A stretch of DNA of 64,000 nt from an uncultured Lachnospiraceae bacterium (GCA_944384105.1 CALWSC010000002.1:1-64000); one strand, 5' to 3'; numbered from the stretch's first letter, positions 1-9,173 are shown. A program made the numbers and translations. Notes: a model not told the origin generated them from the letters alone.

Positions 1-39
1 GATGGATTTGAAGAAGGCTTCTATATCGACTTCTTCTAA
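1..39 (+). CDS. 3' end of an unidentified protein (partial)
   Basis: The window opens inside a reading frame that stays open for 12 codons and ends with TAA at 37-39; the visible tail reads DGFEEGFYIDFF. A clear plus-strand terminator follows 17 bases later, which supports a real gene ending here. The product cannot be named from so short a tail. Confidence 0.4.
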   Translation, partial: DGFEEGFYIDFF

Positions 40-56
40 CCACCGTCTGCCTCATC

Positions 57-81
57 ATGCCCGCTATCAGCGGGCATTTTT
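57..81 (+). terminator. Rho-independent terminator
   Basis: A perfect 8-bp stem (57-64 with 70-77), loop TATCA, runs straight into five T residues. It closes the plus-strand gene that enters from the left edge. Confidence 0.75.
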
Positions 82-121
82 CAACCCTAAGGGCTCCAGA
101 CGGAGAACTTTCCTTTAATAT

Positions 122-149
122 AAAAAACTGCCGCACTTTCGTGCGGCAG
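122..149 (-). terminator. Rho-independent terminator of the sugar ABC operon
   Basis: A 9-bp perfect stem (128-136 with 141-149) and loop TTTC are followed on the minus strand by a run of T (six A at 122-127 on the plus strand). It lies 12 bases past the stop of the binding-protein gene. Confidence 0.85.
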
Positions 150-161
150 CCGATAAATCTC

Positions 162-1319
162 TTATTCGTAAAGGCACGGAGCGATCTCTTCGCTGTCCAT
201 GTTCTCTGCTGTGTAGTACAGGCATCCTGTGTCAACATCTTCTACCGTCTCGCCTGCTGCAGCCTTCACTGCAAGCTCTACTGCCTTGTAGCCGATCTGT
301 ACCGGATTCTGAGTAATTGCTCCTGCGTATGTGCCGTTTCTTACAGCGTCAAGCTGAAGCTTGCCGGAGTCAAATCCGACTGCCACAACCTTGTCTGCGC
401 CGAGCACGTTCAGGTTCTGGTTCGCGGTGATAATGTTCTTGTTTGCGAACTCATTGGAACCGTATACGGCGATCAGATCTTTCTGGCCAAGGATCTTCTG
501 TGCTACAGTAACGCACTCTGCATCCTGTACATTTGCCGGAATACCAACTTCCATGATAACCTTTGCGCCGTCAGCCTTGAGATTGAATTTATCATGTCCC
601 TCGATTGCAATCTTGCCCTCACCTACAAGTTCTACCATTCTGTCGAGGAAGCCCTGGGTACGGTCTACGATGGACTGAGAGTTTGCCTCCTGGGAGATGA
701 CGCCTATTCTCACAGTCTCTGCCGGATCCGTCACCTTATCCTTGATCAGCGCATACAGTTCATCTGCAGCCATGCTTCCTGCCGCGTAGTTGTCCGTCGC
801 TGCGTTTGCAACTACTGCGCCTTCCGGAGCGTCCGGAACACCGGAATCAAAGCCCACGATCGGAATGCCGGCAGCCATTGCCTGGTTGATCGGGTCAAGA
901 GATGCGGTGGTATCAAGTGCTGCAAGGCAGATTGCGTCCGGCTTCTTGTTGATCGCATTCTTGATCTGCTCTACCTGCTCTGCAACGTCTGTCTCAGACT
1001 TCGGTCCCACAAAGTTGTCCGCCGGATTCTCTTTTAATCCAAGATCCTCGCCGGCCTGCTGAGCGCCCTGCTTAACCGCTTTCCAGAAGTCATGCTGGAA
1101 GCCCTTTGCGACAACCTGAATCTTGATGTCACTGTAATCGCTGCTTCCGCCTGTGTCATCCGCTGCGGTATCCTCTGCGTCATCGCCTGTATCATCCGCT
1201 GCATCTGTGTTCTCTGTCTTATCTGTCGTGGTGCTAGCCGGCTCGTCCTTTTCGCCGCAAGCCGCCATTGAGAATGCCATTGCTCCTGTTAAGATGAGTG
1301 CTAATACCTTTCTTTTCAT
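162..1319 (-). CDS. Sugar ABC transporter substrate-binding lipoprotein (RbsB/type I periplasmic-binding family)
   Basis: 385 aa. The N-terminus is a lipoprotein signal: basic MKRK, a hydrophobic core and a SMAAC lipobox (Cys20). It is followed by an acidic Thr/Asp/Ala-rich linker to about residue 60, typical of Gram-positive lipid-anchored receptors. The rest is a two-lobed sugar-binding fold (Peripla_BP_4); GFDSG appears in both halves. The start has an AAAGGAGG site 9 bases upstream. It is the last gene of ATPase-permease-binding protein, 59 bases after the permease, and ends at a strong terminator. It would capture a monosaccharide outside the membrane. The substrate cannot be fixed from sequence; the fucU gene about 7 kb away makes fucose or another mutarotating pyranose a guess only. 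Confidence 0.9.
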   Translation of the reverse strand: MKRKVLALILTGAMAFSMAACGEKDEPASTTTDKTENTDAADDTGDDAEDTAADDTGGSSDYSDIKIQVVAKGFQHDFWKAVKQGAQQAGEDLGLKENPADNFVGPKSETDVAEQVEQIKNAINKKPDAICLAALDTTASLDPINQAMAAGIPIVGFDSGVPDAPEGAVVANAATDNYAAGSMAADELYALIKDKVTDPAETVRIGVISQEANSQSIVDRTQGFLDRMVELVGEGKIAIEGHDKFNLKADGAKVIMEVGIPANVQDAECVTVAQKILGQKDLIAVYGSNEFANKNIITANQNLNVLGADKVVAVGFDSGKLQLDAVRNGTYAGAITQNPVQIGYKAVELAVKAAAGETVEDVDTGCLYYTAENMDSEEIAPCLYE

Positions 1320-1378
1320 GTAAAAAAACCTCCTTTTCCTTTATATAACGGGCATGCCCGCTAGGTTTCTGTATGTGG

Positions 1379-2359
1379 TTATCCGCGCTTTCTCCTGTTG
1401 AGCACGTCCATAAATACCGCAAAAATCAATACAAAACCAGTGATAAACAGCTGATAATGCGGCTGCAGTCCGACGAACGGAAGTCCTGTCTTTAAAACTG
1501 CCATAATAAATACACCAATCAGGGTTCCGGAAATGGATCCTACGCCTCCGGAAAGCGATGTTCCTCCGATTACCACGCCCGCGATAGCATCCAGCTCGAA
1601 TCCGTTTCCAGTGCCCGGCATCAGCGTCGGGTAGATCGCCGCGTAGGAAATGCCTGCCAGCGCTGCGAATAAACCGCTGATTACAAACGCAAGCGTTTCC
1701 CATTTTACAACATTTACACCGGAAAGCCTCGTCGCTTCCTTGTTGCTTCCAAGTGCCAGGATGTAGCGTCCGCTTCGCGTCTTGTTCAGGATAACCGCCA
1801 TGACAACCGCGAGCACGATCAGAAGAATAAATCCTGTAGGGATACCCGCAAGCATGGAATCGGGCAGATTCTGTGACTGCAGCTTAAAAATACTCTTATA
1901 CCATGCGCCCTCTGCATCTCCTGTCGGGAACGTCACGGATGCGGTATTCGTCACGATCGAGCCAAGACCTCTGGTGATCATCATGGTACCTAGCGTCGCG
2001 ATGAACGCCGGAAGCCCCATCACTGACACCATCAGACCGTTTGCAAGTCCAAATAAAGCCCCGATCACCAGAATGATAATCAGGCAGAGCGCCATCGGAA
2101 CTCCCTTCTGAAACAGTGTGCCGCCGATCAGTGCGCAGCAGATACATACCGTTCCAATTGACAGGTCGATACCGCCTGTAATGATGACAAACGTAACTCC
2201 GATTGCCATAAATCCGATATAGTACAGCGAGTCAAAAATGCTGATTACCGTCGAATACTGCAGAAACCCTTCTCCGAATATACTGAAAAATACAAACAGA
2301 ACGACCAGTGCAATGACTGCCGCCAGCTTCTGTGTCCCCAGTGAATTTTTTGCCTTCAT
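1379..2359 (-). CDS. Sugar ABC transporter permease (RbsC/BPD_transp_2 family)
   Basis: 326 aa, the normal length for RbsC-type permeases. It is strongly hydrophobic throughout, with about eight to ten membrane segments. Family signatures include GGIDLSIG near residue 62, GTMMITRG near 144, and GNGFELDAIAGVVIGG with GGVGSISG around 250-275, the region that contacts the ATPase. It begins 16 bases after the ATPase stop, so the two are surely cotranscribed. Role: the membrane channel of a CUT2-class monosaccharide importer. Confidence 0.93.
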   Translation of the reverse strand: MKAKNSLGTQKLAAVIALVVLFVFFSIFGEGFLQYSTVISIFDSLYYIGFMAIGVTFVIITGGIDLSIGTVCICCALIGGTLFQKGVPMALCLIIILVIGALFGLANGLMVSVMGLPAFIATLGTMMITRGLGSIVTNTASVTFPTGDAEGAWYKSIFKLQSQNLPDSMLAGIPTGFILLIVLAVVMAVILNKTRSGRYILALGSNKEATRLSGVNVVKWETLAFVISGLFAALAGISYAAIYPTLMPGTGNGFELDAIAGVVIGGTSLSGGVGSISGTLIGVFIMAVLKTGLPFVGLQPHYQLFITGFVLIFAVFMDVLNRRKRG

Positions 2360-2375
2360 ACCTTTTCTCCTCCCG

Positions 2376-3869
2376 TTATTCTCTCAATGTTGCCGCATGC
2401 ATGATGCTCTCCTGCGTTGCTTTCTCGATCGGTATCTCGCCGGTCTTCCTGCCTTCGCACATCACCACAATGCGGTCGCTCATACGGAGAACTTCCGTCA
2501 GTTCAGAGGAGATCATAATAATCGACTTGCCTGCCTTCACCAGCTCGTTCATCAGCGCGTAGATCTCACTCTTGGCACCGACGTCAATACCTCTCGTCGG
2601 CTCATCAAAAATCAGAATATCACAGTCACGCGCAAGCCACTTTGCAATGACCACCTTCTGCTGATTTCCTCCTGAGAGGTTTCTCACCATCTGATCCACG
2701 GAGGGCGTCTTCGTCTTGAGCTCGTCTACATACTTTTGTGCTGTCTCTCTCTCCTTCTTTTTGTTGATAAAGATACCGGACATAAACTTCTCCAGACATG
2801 CCATCGTGGTGTTCTCCGCCACGCTCTTTCCCACGATGCATCCGTAGCGCTTTCTGTCCTCTGAGAGATAACCGATGCCGTATTTTACTGCGTCCTGGGG
2901 ACTTTTGATCTCGACCTTTCTGCCGTTTATGTAAATATCTCCGCTCTCTTTTTTATCTGCCCCGAACAGTGCTCTCGCCGTCTCTGTGCGCCCCGCGCCC
3001 ATCAGTCCGGAGAATCCGAGAATCTCGCCTTTATGAAGCTCGAAACTTACGTCGCGCACCATCTTGCCCGCATTTAGATGTTCCACTTTCAGAACAACAG
3101 GGGCATTGGGCGGTACGCTGCTCTTCTCCTTCGGGTCTTCATATACAACACGTCCTACCATCATATTGATGATATCATCCTTTGTGGATTCCGCAGTCAC
3201 AAGCGTGCCTACATATTCTCCGTCACGCATGACAGTCACACGGTCTGTAATCCGCTTGATTTCATCCATTCGATGCGAGATGTAAATGATGCCGATATTC
3301 TTACTCCTTAAATCCCTGATAATCTCGAACAGATCGCTGATCTCCGCATCCGTCAGCGCCGCGGTCGGCTCATCAAATACAATAACCTTGGCATCCTTTG
3401 AGATTGCCTTTGCGATCTCGCACATCTGCTGCTTTCCCACAGTCATTCTTCCCATCGTCTCGCCCGGGTCGATGCTGATCTTCAGTCTCTCAAAAAGCTT
3501 CGCAGCCTCCCGCTCCATCTCCCGATCATTAATGAGCTTGCCCTTCATCCGCTCTCTTCCGATAAAGATGTTCTGAGCGACTGTCAGATGGTTCATCATA
3601 TTGAGCTCCTGGTGTACAATCGAGATACCCGCGTCCTGAGATTCCCTGGGACTTGTAAACTCGACTTCCTTACCCTCGTAGATGATGCTGCCCGCATCCT
3701 TGGAATAAATGCCGGTCAGAACCTTCATCAGCGTGGATTTGCCCGCGCCGTTCTCGCCCATCAGTGCGTGAACCTCTCCCCTGCGAAGCTCCAGCTCCAC
3801 ATTCTTGAGCGCGTGAACACCCGGGAAGGACTTGTCAATCCCTTTCATTTTCAAAATGACTTCTCCCAC
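2376..3869 (-). CDS. Sugar ABC transporter ATP-binding protein (RbsA/MglA family, two ABC domains)
   Basis: About 497 aa. Two fused nucleotide-binding domains are visible: the first with Walker A GENGAGKST and Walker B VFDEPTAAL, the second with the degenerate Walker A GLMGAGRTE and signature LSGGNQQK followed by IFDEPTRGIDVG. This asymmetry is usual for CUT2 importers. I start at GTG 3869 because GGAGGG lies 7 bases before it; an upstream in-frame ATG at 3884 has no convincing ribosome binding site and would add five residues. First gene of the operon, with a candidate promoter just upstream. Confidence 0.92.
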   Translation of the reverse strand: MGEVILKMKGIDKSFPGVHALKNVELELRRGEVHALMGENGAGKSTLMKVLTGIYSKDAGSIIYEGKEVEFTSPRESQDAGISIVHQELNMMNHLTVAQNIFIGRERMKGKLINDREMEREAAKLFERLKISIDPGETMGRMTVGKQQMCEIAKAISKDAKVIVFDEPTAALTDAEISDLFEIIRDLRSKNIGIIYISHRMDEIKRITDRVTVMRDGEYVGTLVTAESTKDDIINMMVGRVVYEDPKEKSSVPPNAPVVLKVEHLNAGKMVRDVSFELHKGEILGFSGLMGAGRTETARALFGADKKESGDIYINGRKVEIKSPQDAVKYGIGYLSEDRKRYGCIVGKSVAENTTMACLEKFMSGIFINKKKERETAQKYVDELKTKTPSVDQMVRNLSGGNQQKVVIAKWLARDCDILIFDEPTRGIDVGAKSEIYALMNELVKAGKSIIMISSELTEVLRMSDRIVVMCEGRKTGEIPIEKATQESIMHAATLRE

Positions 3870-3916
3870 GTCCTCACCCTCCATTCTTTTTATATTATCA
3901 CTTGAAGCTTGTCTCT

Positions 3917-3945
3917 ATTATATTCCGACACTTTCGGGATTTTAA
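3917..3945 (-). promoter_or_regulatory. Candidate promoter of the sugar ABC operon
   Basis: Reading the minus strand, TATAAT (3922-3917) is preceded by a 17-base spacer and a poor -35 box TTAAAA (3945-3940). The weak -35 would suit a promoter needing an activator such as the neighbouring AraC-type response regulator. A small inverted repeat (TCCG...CGGGA) lies in the spacer. Confidence 0.45.
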
Positions 3946-3960
3946 TGGAAAATCTTCTGA

Positions 3961-4004
3961 AAAAGGGTTAAAAATTTACGCATCGGTAAATTTTTAACCC
4001 TTTT
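3961..4004 (-). terminator. Bidirectional terminator between the sensor and transporter operons
   Basis: A 19-bp perfect inverted repeat (3961-3979 with 3986-4004) with a six-base loop, rich in A/T at the base, giving T runs on either strand. It sits 11 bases past the stop of the anchored binding protein and separates the two minus-strand operons. Confidence 0.85.
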
Positions 4005-4014
4005 TTCTCAACCG

Positions 4015-4998
4015 CTATTTTTTACTGTCGAATGGAAAGAGGATTTTCTGGTTCTCCTCCACATTCAGATTGCTTCTCGTGATCAGCTTGGTACCGGAGT
4101 TCGTGCGTTTTTCTACAGGCTTGCCCTGAATCAGCTTTACCGCATCCTCCATCGCAACATATCCCATATTAAACGGCTTCTGGATAATGATACCTGTAAC
4201 CACGTGTGCCTCAAGCATAGTGATCGTCTCCATAGAGCTGTCAATCCCGACCATATAAATCTGTCCCTGCTTTCCCAGATCCCTGACTGCACGCGCTGCA
4301 CCGATCGTAGAATATTCATTGAGCCCTGCAATTACTTTTAAATCCGGATGGCTGCGAATCAGCTCGGATGCTTCCTCATAGGCGACGTCATACCTGGAAT
4401 CGCAGAACACCACATCCACGATGTCCTTTTCCCGTTTCTGAAGCCCCTCACGGAATCCTTCCTCCCTGTCGATTGCCGTGGAGACGCCGCGGACGTGTCC
4501 GATGAGTGCAATGCTCCCCTCTTTGTCCCGCATAAGCTGACGGACGTAAGTCCCCAGCTTCTTCCCAGCCTCCACATTATCGGTTGAGACCACAGCGTCC
4601 TGAATCTGGCGTTCCGCCTCCGAGTCAACGAGCACAAGCTTAATGCCCTCGCTTTTAATTTCCTCCATCACGGGTATTGTCTCGGTATAGCTTGCAGGCG
4701 CCAGCAGGATCGCGTTCGGATGCTCTTGGATCACATCCCGCAGGATTTTATTCTGCTCCTCCCAGTTCGTCTCTGCGTCCGAATAGCAGCATGTAAGCTC
4801 AACGCCATACTCCTCAGCCGCCATTTCCATGCCGCTGCGCACGGAAGTCCAGAAATCAGAGCTCTCCACCGGGGATTTACCCACAAAGGCCACGGTGTAG
4901 CGCGTATTCTCCGTTCTCCCCTGTGCAATCCAGAAGCCGAAAAAAGCGCAGACCAGCAGCATAACTGCCGCCGCAATCCATATTTTATATCTTCTCAT
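4015..4998 (-). CDS. Membrane-anchored sugar-binding protein, likely accessory sensor of the adjacent kinase
   Basis: 327 aa. One hydrophobic segment (about residues 7-25) forms an uncleaved signal anchor; there is no proper lipobox. The rest is a type I periplasmic-binding fold: VAFVGKSP start, Peripla_BP_4 style, with AGLNEYSTIGAARAV and MVGIDSS motifs. It overlaps the end of the histidine kinase gene by 14 bases, so it is translated with the kinase rather than with the ABC transporter, which lies beyond a strong terminator. In comparable YesM/YesN-type systems such a binding protein presents the sugar to the kinase sensor domain. That role is inferred from position. It could also feed the ABC importer. 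Confidence 0.85.
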   Translation of the reverse strand: MRRYKIWIAAAVMLLVCAFFGFWIAQGRTENTRYTVAFVGKSPVESSDFWTSVRSGMEMAAEEYGVELTCCYSDAETNWEEQNKILRDVIQEHPNAILLAPASYTETIPVMEEIKSEGIKLVLVDSEAERQIQDAVVSTDNVEAGKKLGTYVRQLMRDKEGSIALIGHVRGVSTAIDREEGFREGLQKREKDIVDVVFCDSRYDVAYEEASELIRSHPDLKVIAGLNEYSTIGAARAVRDLGKQGQIYMVGIDSSMETITMLEAHVVTGIIIQKPFNMGYVAMEDAVKLIQGKPVEKRTNSGTKLITRSNLNVEENQKILFPFDSKK

Positions 4999-6802
4999 TG
5001 CCGCCTCCTATTGCCTCTGAGAGCTGCTTCTGCCTCCTGTGCATCCTCGGTATCTTTACGGTCACCACGGTTCCCTCTCCTGGTGTGCTTGCGTACGACA
5101 GCCCGTAACCCTGTCCATAGTAAAGCTGCAGTCTCTTCTGCACGTTATAGACACCCACGCCGTTGGATTGATAATTGACCTTGTGCTTCTCGAAAATGTG
5201 CTCAAGAGTCTCCCGATCCATACCGACACCGTTATCCCGGATCTCAATGATAATATTGTCCAGCGTACCGTAGCCTACAACGGAGAGCATGCCCATTGTC
5301 TCTTTGTACTTTAGTCCGTGATAAATCGCATTCTCCACGATAGGCTGCAGAATCAGTTTAACGATCATCTCCTGTCCGGCCGAAGGGTCGAGCTCCATAA
5401 AAAAATCAAGTTTATCCTTGTAGCGCATCTTCTGTATCGTCAGATAGCTCTTTACATATTCAAATTCACGGGCGATTGTCGTTTCCTCCTCCTCCGTCCC
5501 GATTGTCTGACGCAGAAGTCTGGCAAGCGAAGCGGTCATAAGAACAACCTCGTCTGTCTTTCCGCTCTCGGCCATCCAGATAATCGAGTCAAGCGTATTA
5601 TACAAAAAATGCGGATTGATCTGGGACTGCAGAGCCTTCATCTCACTTTTCCGCTTCTCCTTCTGTTCATGAATAATCTGCTCCATAAGCTCCCGGATAC
5701 GGTCGGTCATCGCATTGAATGCCTCTGTCAGCACGCCGATCTCATTGCGTGTCTCAACCTCCAGATGTGCGCGGTCAAACTTCCCTTCCTGGATACGCGC
5801 CATGGAATCTCTGAGCCTCTGAATCGGTCCCGTGATGCTGCGCGCCAATACATTTGCAATCAGCAGCGCAGCCGCACACAGCGCAAATGCGGTCAGCAGG
5901 TATAAAAGCTTCGTCTGCATATCCCCGCTTAAGAGCTCTGCCGTATAGACAGAACCGACGACTGTCCATCCGGTCTTCGATGAACGGGAGATCGTGTAGA
6001 GCTTTTCGTTCCTGCCCTTGCCAATGCGCATGGAATCCGTTCTGCACGCCATGATCTCCTCCGTGTATTCGGTGAGCAGCCCTCCGTAAAGCATCTGCTG
6101 CCTCGGATGGTAGACGATATTACCCTTTTTATCGAGGATAAAAACCTCTCCCTGTCTGCCGACGCTGTTATTATCGCAGAGCCGGCTGATTGATTCATAA
6201 TTCAGATCAATAAAGAACAGCCCCTGCTCAGACGATTTTTCCCTGCTGTAAATCACACGGCTTAACGTGATCACCCAGGGATATTTTCCTTCCACGAGAT
6301 TCTGTACATGGGAGGATGACAGCGCCGTACCGCCTGGTGCCTCTAAAAGCTCCTGATACCATGGCTGCTCCGAGAGTACGGTATAGAGATTTCTCTTCGT
6401 CTGTGCATCATTGATCAGATATCTCCCGTCCGGCGCGATGATTCCGATATTGCGCACATCCGTGTGACTCTGCAGCGCAATGGCAAACTGTTCCTCCAGC
6501 CGCTTCCCCGCTTCCTGATCTCTGCCGAACATATACGACTGCAGATCCGGATCGGATGATACCATCGTAGAGATATTTTCCATGTACTGGATATAGGAAT
6601 CTATATCATCGTTCACCTGGCTGACAATCTGCTTTGTATACGCGACGGAATTCTCATACACCATAGAGTTTGTGTACCTCAGCGAAATACACACCACGAT
6701 CACGATTCCCGCCATTACAAGCATCATCAGAGCCAGGAAAAATGCCTGGCGGATGCTTGTCATTTGTCCCAGCAGACTTCTTCTCCTTTTGCCGTGCCTC
6801 AT
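4985..6802 (-). CDS. Sensor histidine kinase, YesM/LytS-type (HisKA_7TM-less, His_kinase family)
   Basis: 605 aa. Membrane segments at about 19-41 and 298-319 bracket a roughly 255-residue extracellular dCache-like sensor. A HAMP linker (about 315-370) is followed by the phosphoacceptor box QINPHFLYNTLDS with His398, then N box PIVENAIYHG and G boxes DNGVGMD and GVGVYNVQKRL. This architecture belongs to kinases that pair with AraC-type response regulators for carbohydrate uptake. It starts 3 bases after the response regulator gene and overlaps the binding-protein gene. It should phosphorylate Asp55 of that regulator on sugar binding. Confidence 0.95.
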   Translation of the reverse strand: MRHGKRRRSLLGQMTSIRQAFFLALMMLVMAGIVIVVCISLRYTNSMVYENSVAYTKQIVSQVNDDIDSYIQYMENISTMVSSDPDLQSYMFGRDQEAGKRLEEQFAIALQSHTDVRNIGIIAPDGRYLINDAQTKRNLYTVLSEQPWYQELLEAPGGTALSSSHVQNLVEGKYPWVITLSRVIYSREKSSEQGLFFIDLNYESISRLCDNNSVGRQGEVFILDKKGNIVYHPRQQMLYGGLLTEYTEEIMACRTDSMRIGKGRNEKLYTISRSSKTGWTVVGSVYTAELLSGDMQTKLLYLLTAFALCAAALLIANVLARSITGPIQRLRDSMARIQEGKFDRAHLEVETRNEIGVLTEAFNAMTDRIRELMEQIIHEQKEKRKSEMKALQSQINPHFLYNTLDSIIWMAESGKTDEVVLMTASLARLLRQTIGTEEEETTIAREFEYVKSYLTIQKMRYKDKLDFFMELDPSAGQEMIVKLILQPIVENAIYHGLKYKETMGMLSVVGYGTLDNIIIEIRDNGVGMDRETLEHIFEKHKVNYQSNGVGVYNVQKRLQLYYGQGYGLSYASTPGEGTVVTVKIPRMHRRQKQLSEAIGGGNEKI

Positions 6803-6805
6803 TTT

Positions 6806-8419
6806 CTATCGCCTCGCCTTCGCGTACTCCGTCGGGGTTCTTCCAGTCATCTTCTTAAATGCGATGCCAAAATAATGCGGGTCGGAAAATCCGACGCGCT
6901 CCGCGATCTCATAATTCTTCAGCATCGTGTTCTCCAGCAGCTCCTTTGCCTTTTCCATGCGCATCCGGGTCAGAACCTCCATAAATGTACTGCCCGTTTC
7001 TTCCTTAAAAATTGTGCTGAAATGGCTGGTACTGATCCCTATGTACGAGCAGACAGAATTTAAGCTCAGATCTGGATCGCTATAATTTCTTCCAATGTAG
7101 TCCAGTGCCATCCGCGCCTGACGGCTGCCGCTTGTTGCATTCTGTTCTCCCAGGCGCGCAGCCACACCGACCGTATACTCCTTCACGATATCAAAGGCGC
7201 TGTCAAATGTACGCTCTGCAATCAGGCGGTTTAAAATATCCTCCCGCTTGTCCCGCTCTTTCCCATCATCAGGAAGCATACTCTCCTGCACCTCGCCGAG
7301 TGTGCGGACAATCTGCTGCAGATACATACACGCCCGGCTCTTTCCCACCAGGGCGCTGCGGATCCGAAGACGTACCCGCTCCATAGACGCTGTAAGATCG
7401 CGGCTCTTTCCCGCCTTTGCACTCTCGGCAATCTCCCTTAAATCTTCGTAAATTGATATTTCCTCCCCGTGCTCTGTCTCCATATCCAGCAGCATCCCGC
7501 TGCCGAGCAGATAGCGGTACTCAAGAGCCGCTTTTGCAGAGGCGTAGGACAGGTGCAGCTCCTTCGGGCTTTTCACGTAGACGCCGACTCCGATGGAAAT
7601 CTGCAGCTTCATAACCTCCTGTACTTTATCCTGGATCTCCCGGCAGATTCTGCCGCATTTTTCCATAAATTCCCTGCGGCGGTTTGTCTCAAAAATGATG
7701 TATATACAGTTACTGCTCTCCTGATAGGCAATGCCGGCCTGCCAGCCTTTTAGAATTTCTCCGGCTATATTTCCGACCACAAATGCCATCAGTGAGCTCT
7801 CCTGCCGCTCCTTATTGTCCGGGCTGCAGAATTCGGAGTAGGTATCGATCCCGACAGCAGCGACGCGGTAGTATTCTGAATGAAATACGATATCGAGCCT
7901 CTGCAGACGCTCCAGACACTGTTTGGGATCAGAGGTTCCCGTCACCAGATCAGAAATGGCCTGAGATCGTATCATATCTATATTCTTATGGTATTCCTCT
8001 GTTGCCTGCTCCATGCGGCGCAGCTTCTTCTCCTGACGCTGCTCCTGCTCCAGCTTTCGGCGGATACGCATAAGCAGTTCGGAAAGTTCCGTGGCAGTCA
8101 CAGGCTTCAGCAGATATTCTCTGACCCGGTACTGGATGGCCTTCTGTGCATACTCAAATTCTCCGAAGCCGCTGAAAATCACAATAGCAGTCTCCGGATA
8201 GTTCTCATACAAAAAACGGCTCAGCTCCATGCCATCCACATACGGCATGCAGATATCGGTAAGCACCACGTCGACAGGCTGTTCCTGCACAAACGCGATC
8301 GCTTCCTTACCGTTTGCGCAGTCCCCTGCCAGCTCAAATCCCAGCTTTTCCCACTCGATATTCTCCCGCATGGCAGTTCTGACCAGAATTTCATCATCCA
8401 CAAGAAGTACACGATACAT
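6806..8419 (-). CDS. Response regulator with AraC-type DNA-binding domain (YesN family)
   Basis: 537 aa from the chosen start. The receiver domain (1-120) has the acidic pair DDE at 8-10, phosphoacceptor Asp55 in VVLTDICMP, and Lys in LLKPV. A long middle region (about 130-430) resembles the linker of YesN proteins, and the last 100 residues carry two AraC helix-turn-helix motifs, ending RMRMEKAKELLENT...VGFSDPHYFGIAFKKMTGRTPTEYA in broken view. ATG 8419 has GAGGAGG eight bases upstream and begins directly with the receiver; the longer open frame to 8470 lacks such a site. It probably activates the sugar ABC operon and perhaps its own operon. Confidence 0.94.
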   Translation of the reverse strand: MYRVLLVDDEILVRTAMRENIEWEKLGFELAGDCANGKEAIAFVQEQPVDVVLTDICMPYVDGMELSRFLYENYPETAIVIFSGFGEFEYAQKAIQYRVREYLLKPVTATELSELLMRIRRKLEQEQRQEKKLRRMEQATEEYHKNIDMIRSQAISDLVTGTSDPKQCLERLQRLDIVFHSEYYRVAAVGIDTYSEFCSPDNKERQESSLMAFVVGNIAGEILKGWQAGIAYQESSNCIYIIFETNRRREFMEKCGRICREIQDKVQEVMKLQISIGVGVYVKSPKELHLSYASAKAALEYRYLLGSGMLLDMETEHGEEISIYEDLREIAESAKAGKSRDLTASMERVRLRIRSALVGKSRACMYLQQIVRTLGEVQESMLPDDGKERDKREDILNRLIAERTFDSAFDIVKEYTVGVAARLGEQNATSGSRQARMALDYIGRNYSDPDLSLNSVCSYIGISTSHFSTIFKEETGSTFMEVLTRMRMEKAKELLENTMLKNYEIAERVGFSDPHYFGIAFKKMTGRTPTEYAKARR

Positions 8420-8581
8420 CCCATTAACCTCCTCACTCATTCCCATCCACATTATGAGTTCATATATCACTCAAAATGCTACGGCGCCTTTGCTGCCTTT
8501 TGAAATTATTATCACTTTATCAGAAAAACGGAGGCTTGTCCACACTTCTGAAATTTTTACATAATTTATGATTTTTTTCTC

Positions 8582-8610
8582 TTGCATTTTCAGAAGAATT
8601 ATACTATGGT
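8582..8610 (+). promoter_or_regulatory. Candidate fucU promoter
   Basis: TTGCAT (8582-8587), a 17-base spacer and TATGGT (8605-8610) lie 33 bases before the fucU start. Both boxes deviate from consensus, so this is a moderate call. Confidence 0.4.
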
Positions 8611-8642
8611 TGTACTACAGTATCTTGAAAGGAGGATATCTT

Positions 8643-9083
8643 ATGTTAAAGGGAATTCCGAAAATTATTTCACCTGAGCTGCTTATGGTTTTATCTGAGA
8701 TGGGACACGGAGACCGTCTCGTGATCTCTGACGGTAACTTTCCTGCGGAGTCTATTGGAAGGGATGCGATTGTAATCCGCTGCGACGGTCACGGCGTACC
8801 GGAGATTCTCGATGCAATCTTACAGCTCTTCCCGCTCGATACTTATGTTGAGAAGCCGGTGACACTGATGGAAGTCATGGCAGGCGACACTGTGGAAACA
8901 CCGATCTGGGATACTTATAAGGAGATCATCGCCAAGTACGACGAGCGCGGTGCTGAAACTGTGGGAAATATCGACCGATTCAAATTCTACGATGAGGCCA
9001 GAAACGCTTACGCGATCATTGCCACAGGAGAGTCTGCTCTGTATGCAAATATTATGCTGCAGAAAGGTGTTGTGACAGATTAA
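8643..9083 (+). CDS. fucU: L-fucose mutarotase (FucU/RbsD family)
   Basis: 146 aa, the usual size. ATG 8643 has AAAGGAGG spaced seven bases upstream; the open frame extending to 8568 is not needed. The N-terminus (MLKGIPKIISPELL) and the block EMGHGDRLVISDGNFPAES match FucU proteins, where His and Asp of MGHGD and SD form the active site; FYDEARNAYAII and the ending GESALYANIMLQKG also match FucU better than RbsD. It speeds alpha/beta interconversion of free sugars in the cytoplasm after import. It is divergent from the sensor operon and close to a CUT2 importer, which suggests fucose or a similar sugar. No fucose isomerase, kinase or aldolase gene is in the window. Confidence 0.88.
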   Translation: MLKGIPKIISPELLMVLSEMGHGDRLVISDGNFPAESIGRDAIVIRCDGHGVPEILDAILQLFPLDTYVEKPVTLMEVMAGDTVETPIWDTYKEIIAKYDERGAETVGNIDRFKFYDEARNAYAIIATGESALYANIMLQKGVVTD

Positions 9084-9104
9084 GCTGCTGCTTTTACCGT
9101 ACAA

Positions 9105-9157
9105 AAAAGGCATTCCGCATACGGATGTTCTGTTCCGCGCGGAATGCCTTTTTCTCG
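9105..9157 (+). terminator. Bidirectional terminator between fucU and the HPr-like gene
   Basis: A 14-bp stem (9105-9118 with 9139-9152) begins with A and ends in TTTTTT, so it can stop transcripts from both converging genes. Confidence 0.85.
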
Positions 9158-9173
9158 CTTAATTTTTCTCTGC

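Noticed and set aside
57..1037. 326-codon plus-strand open frame
   Set aside because: Antisense to the binding-protein gene; begins inside a terminator and is Cys-rich.
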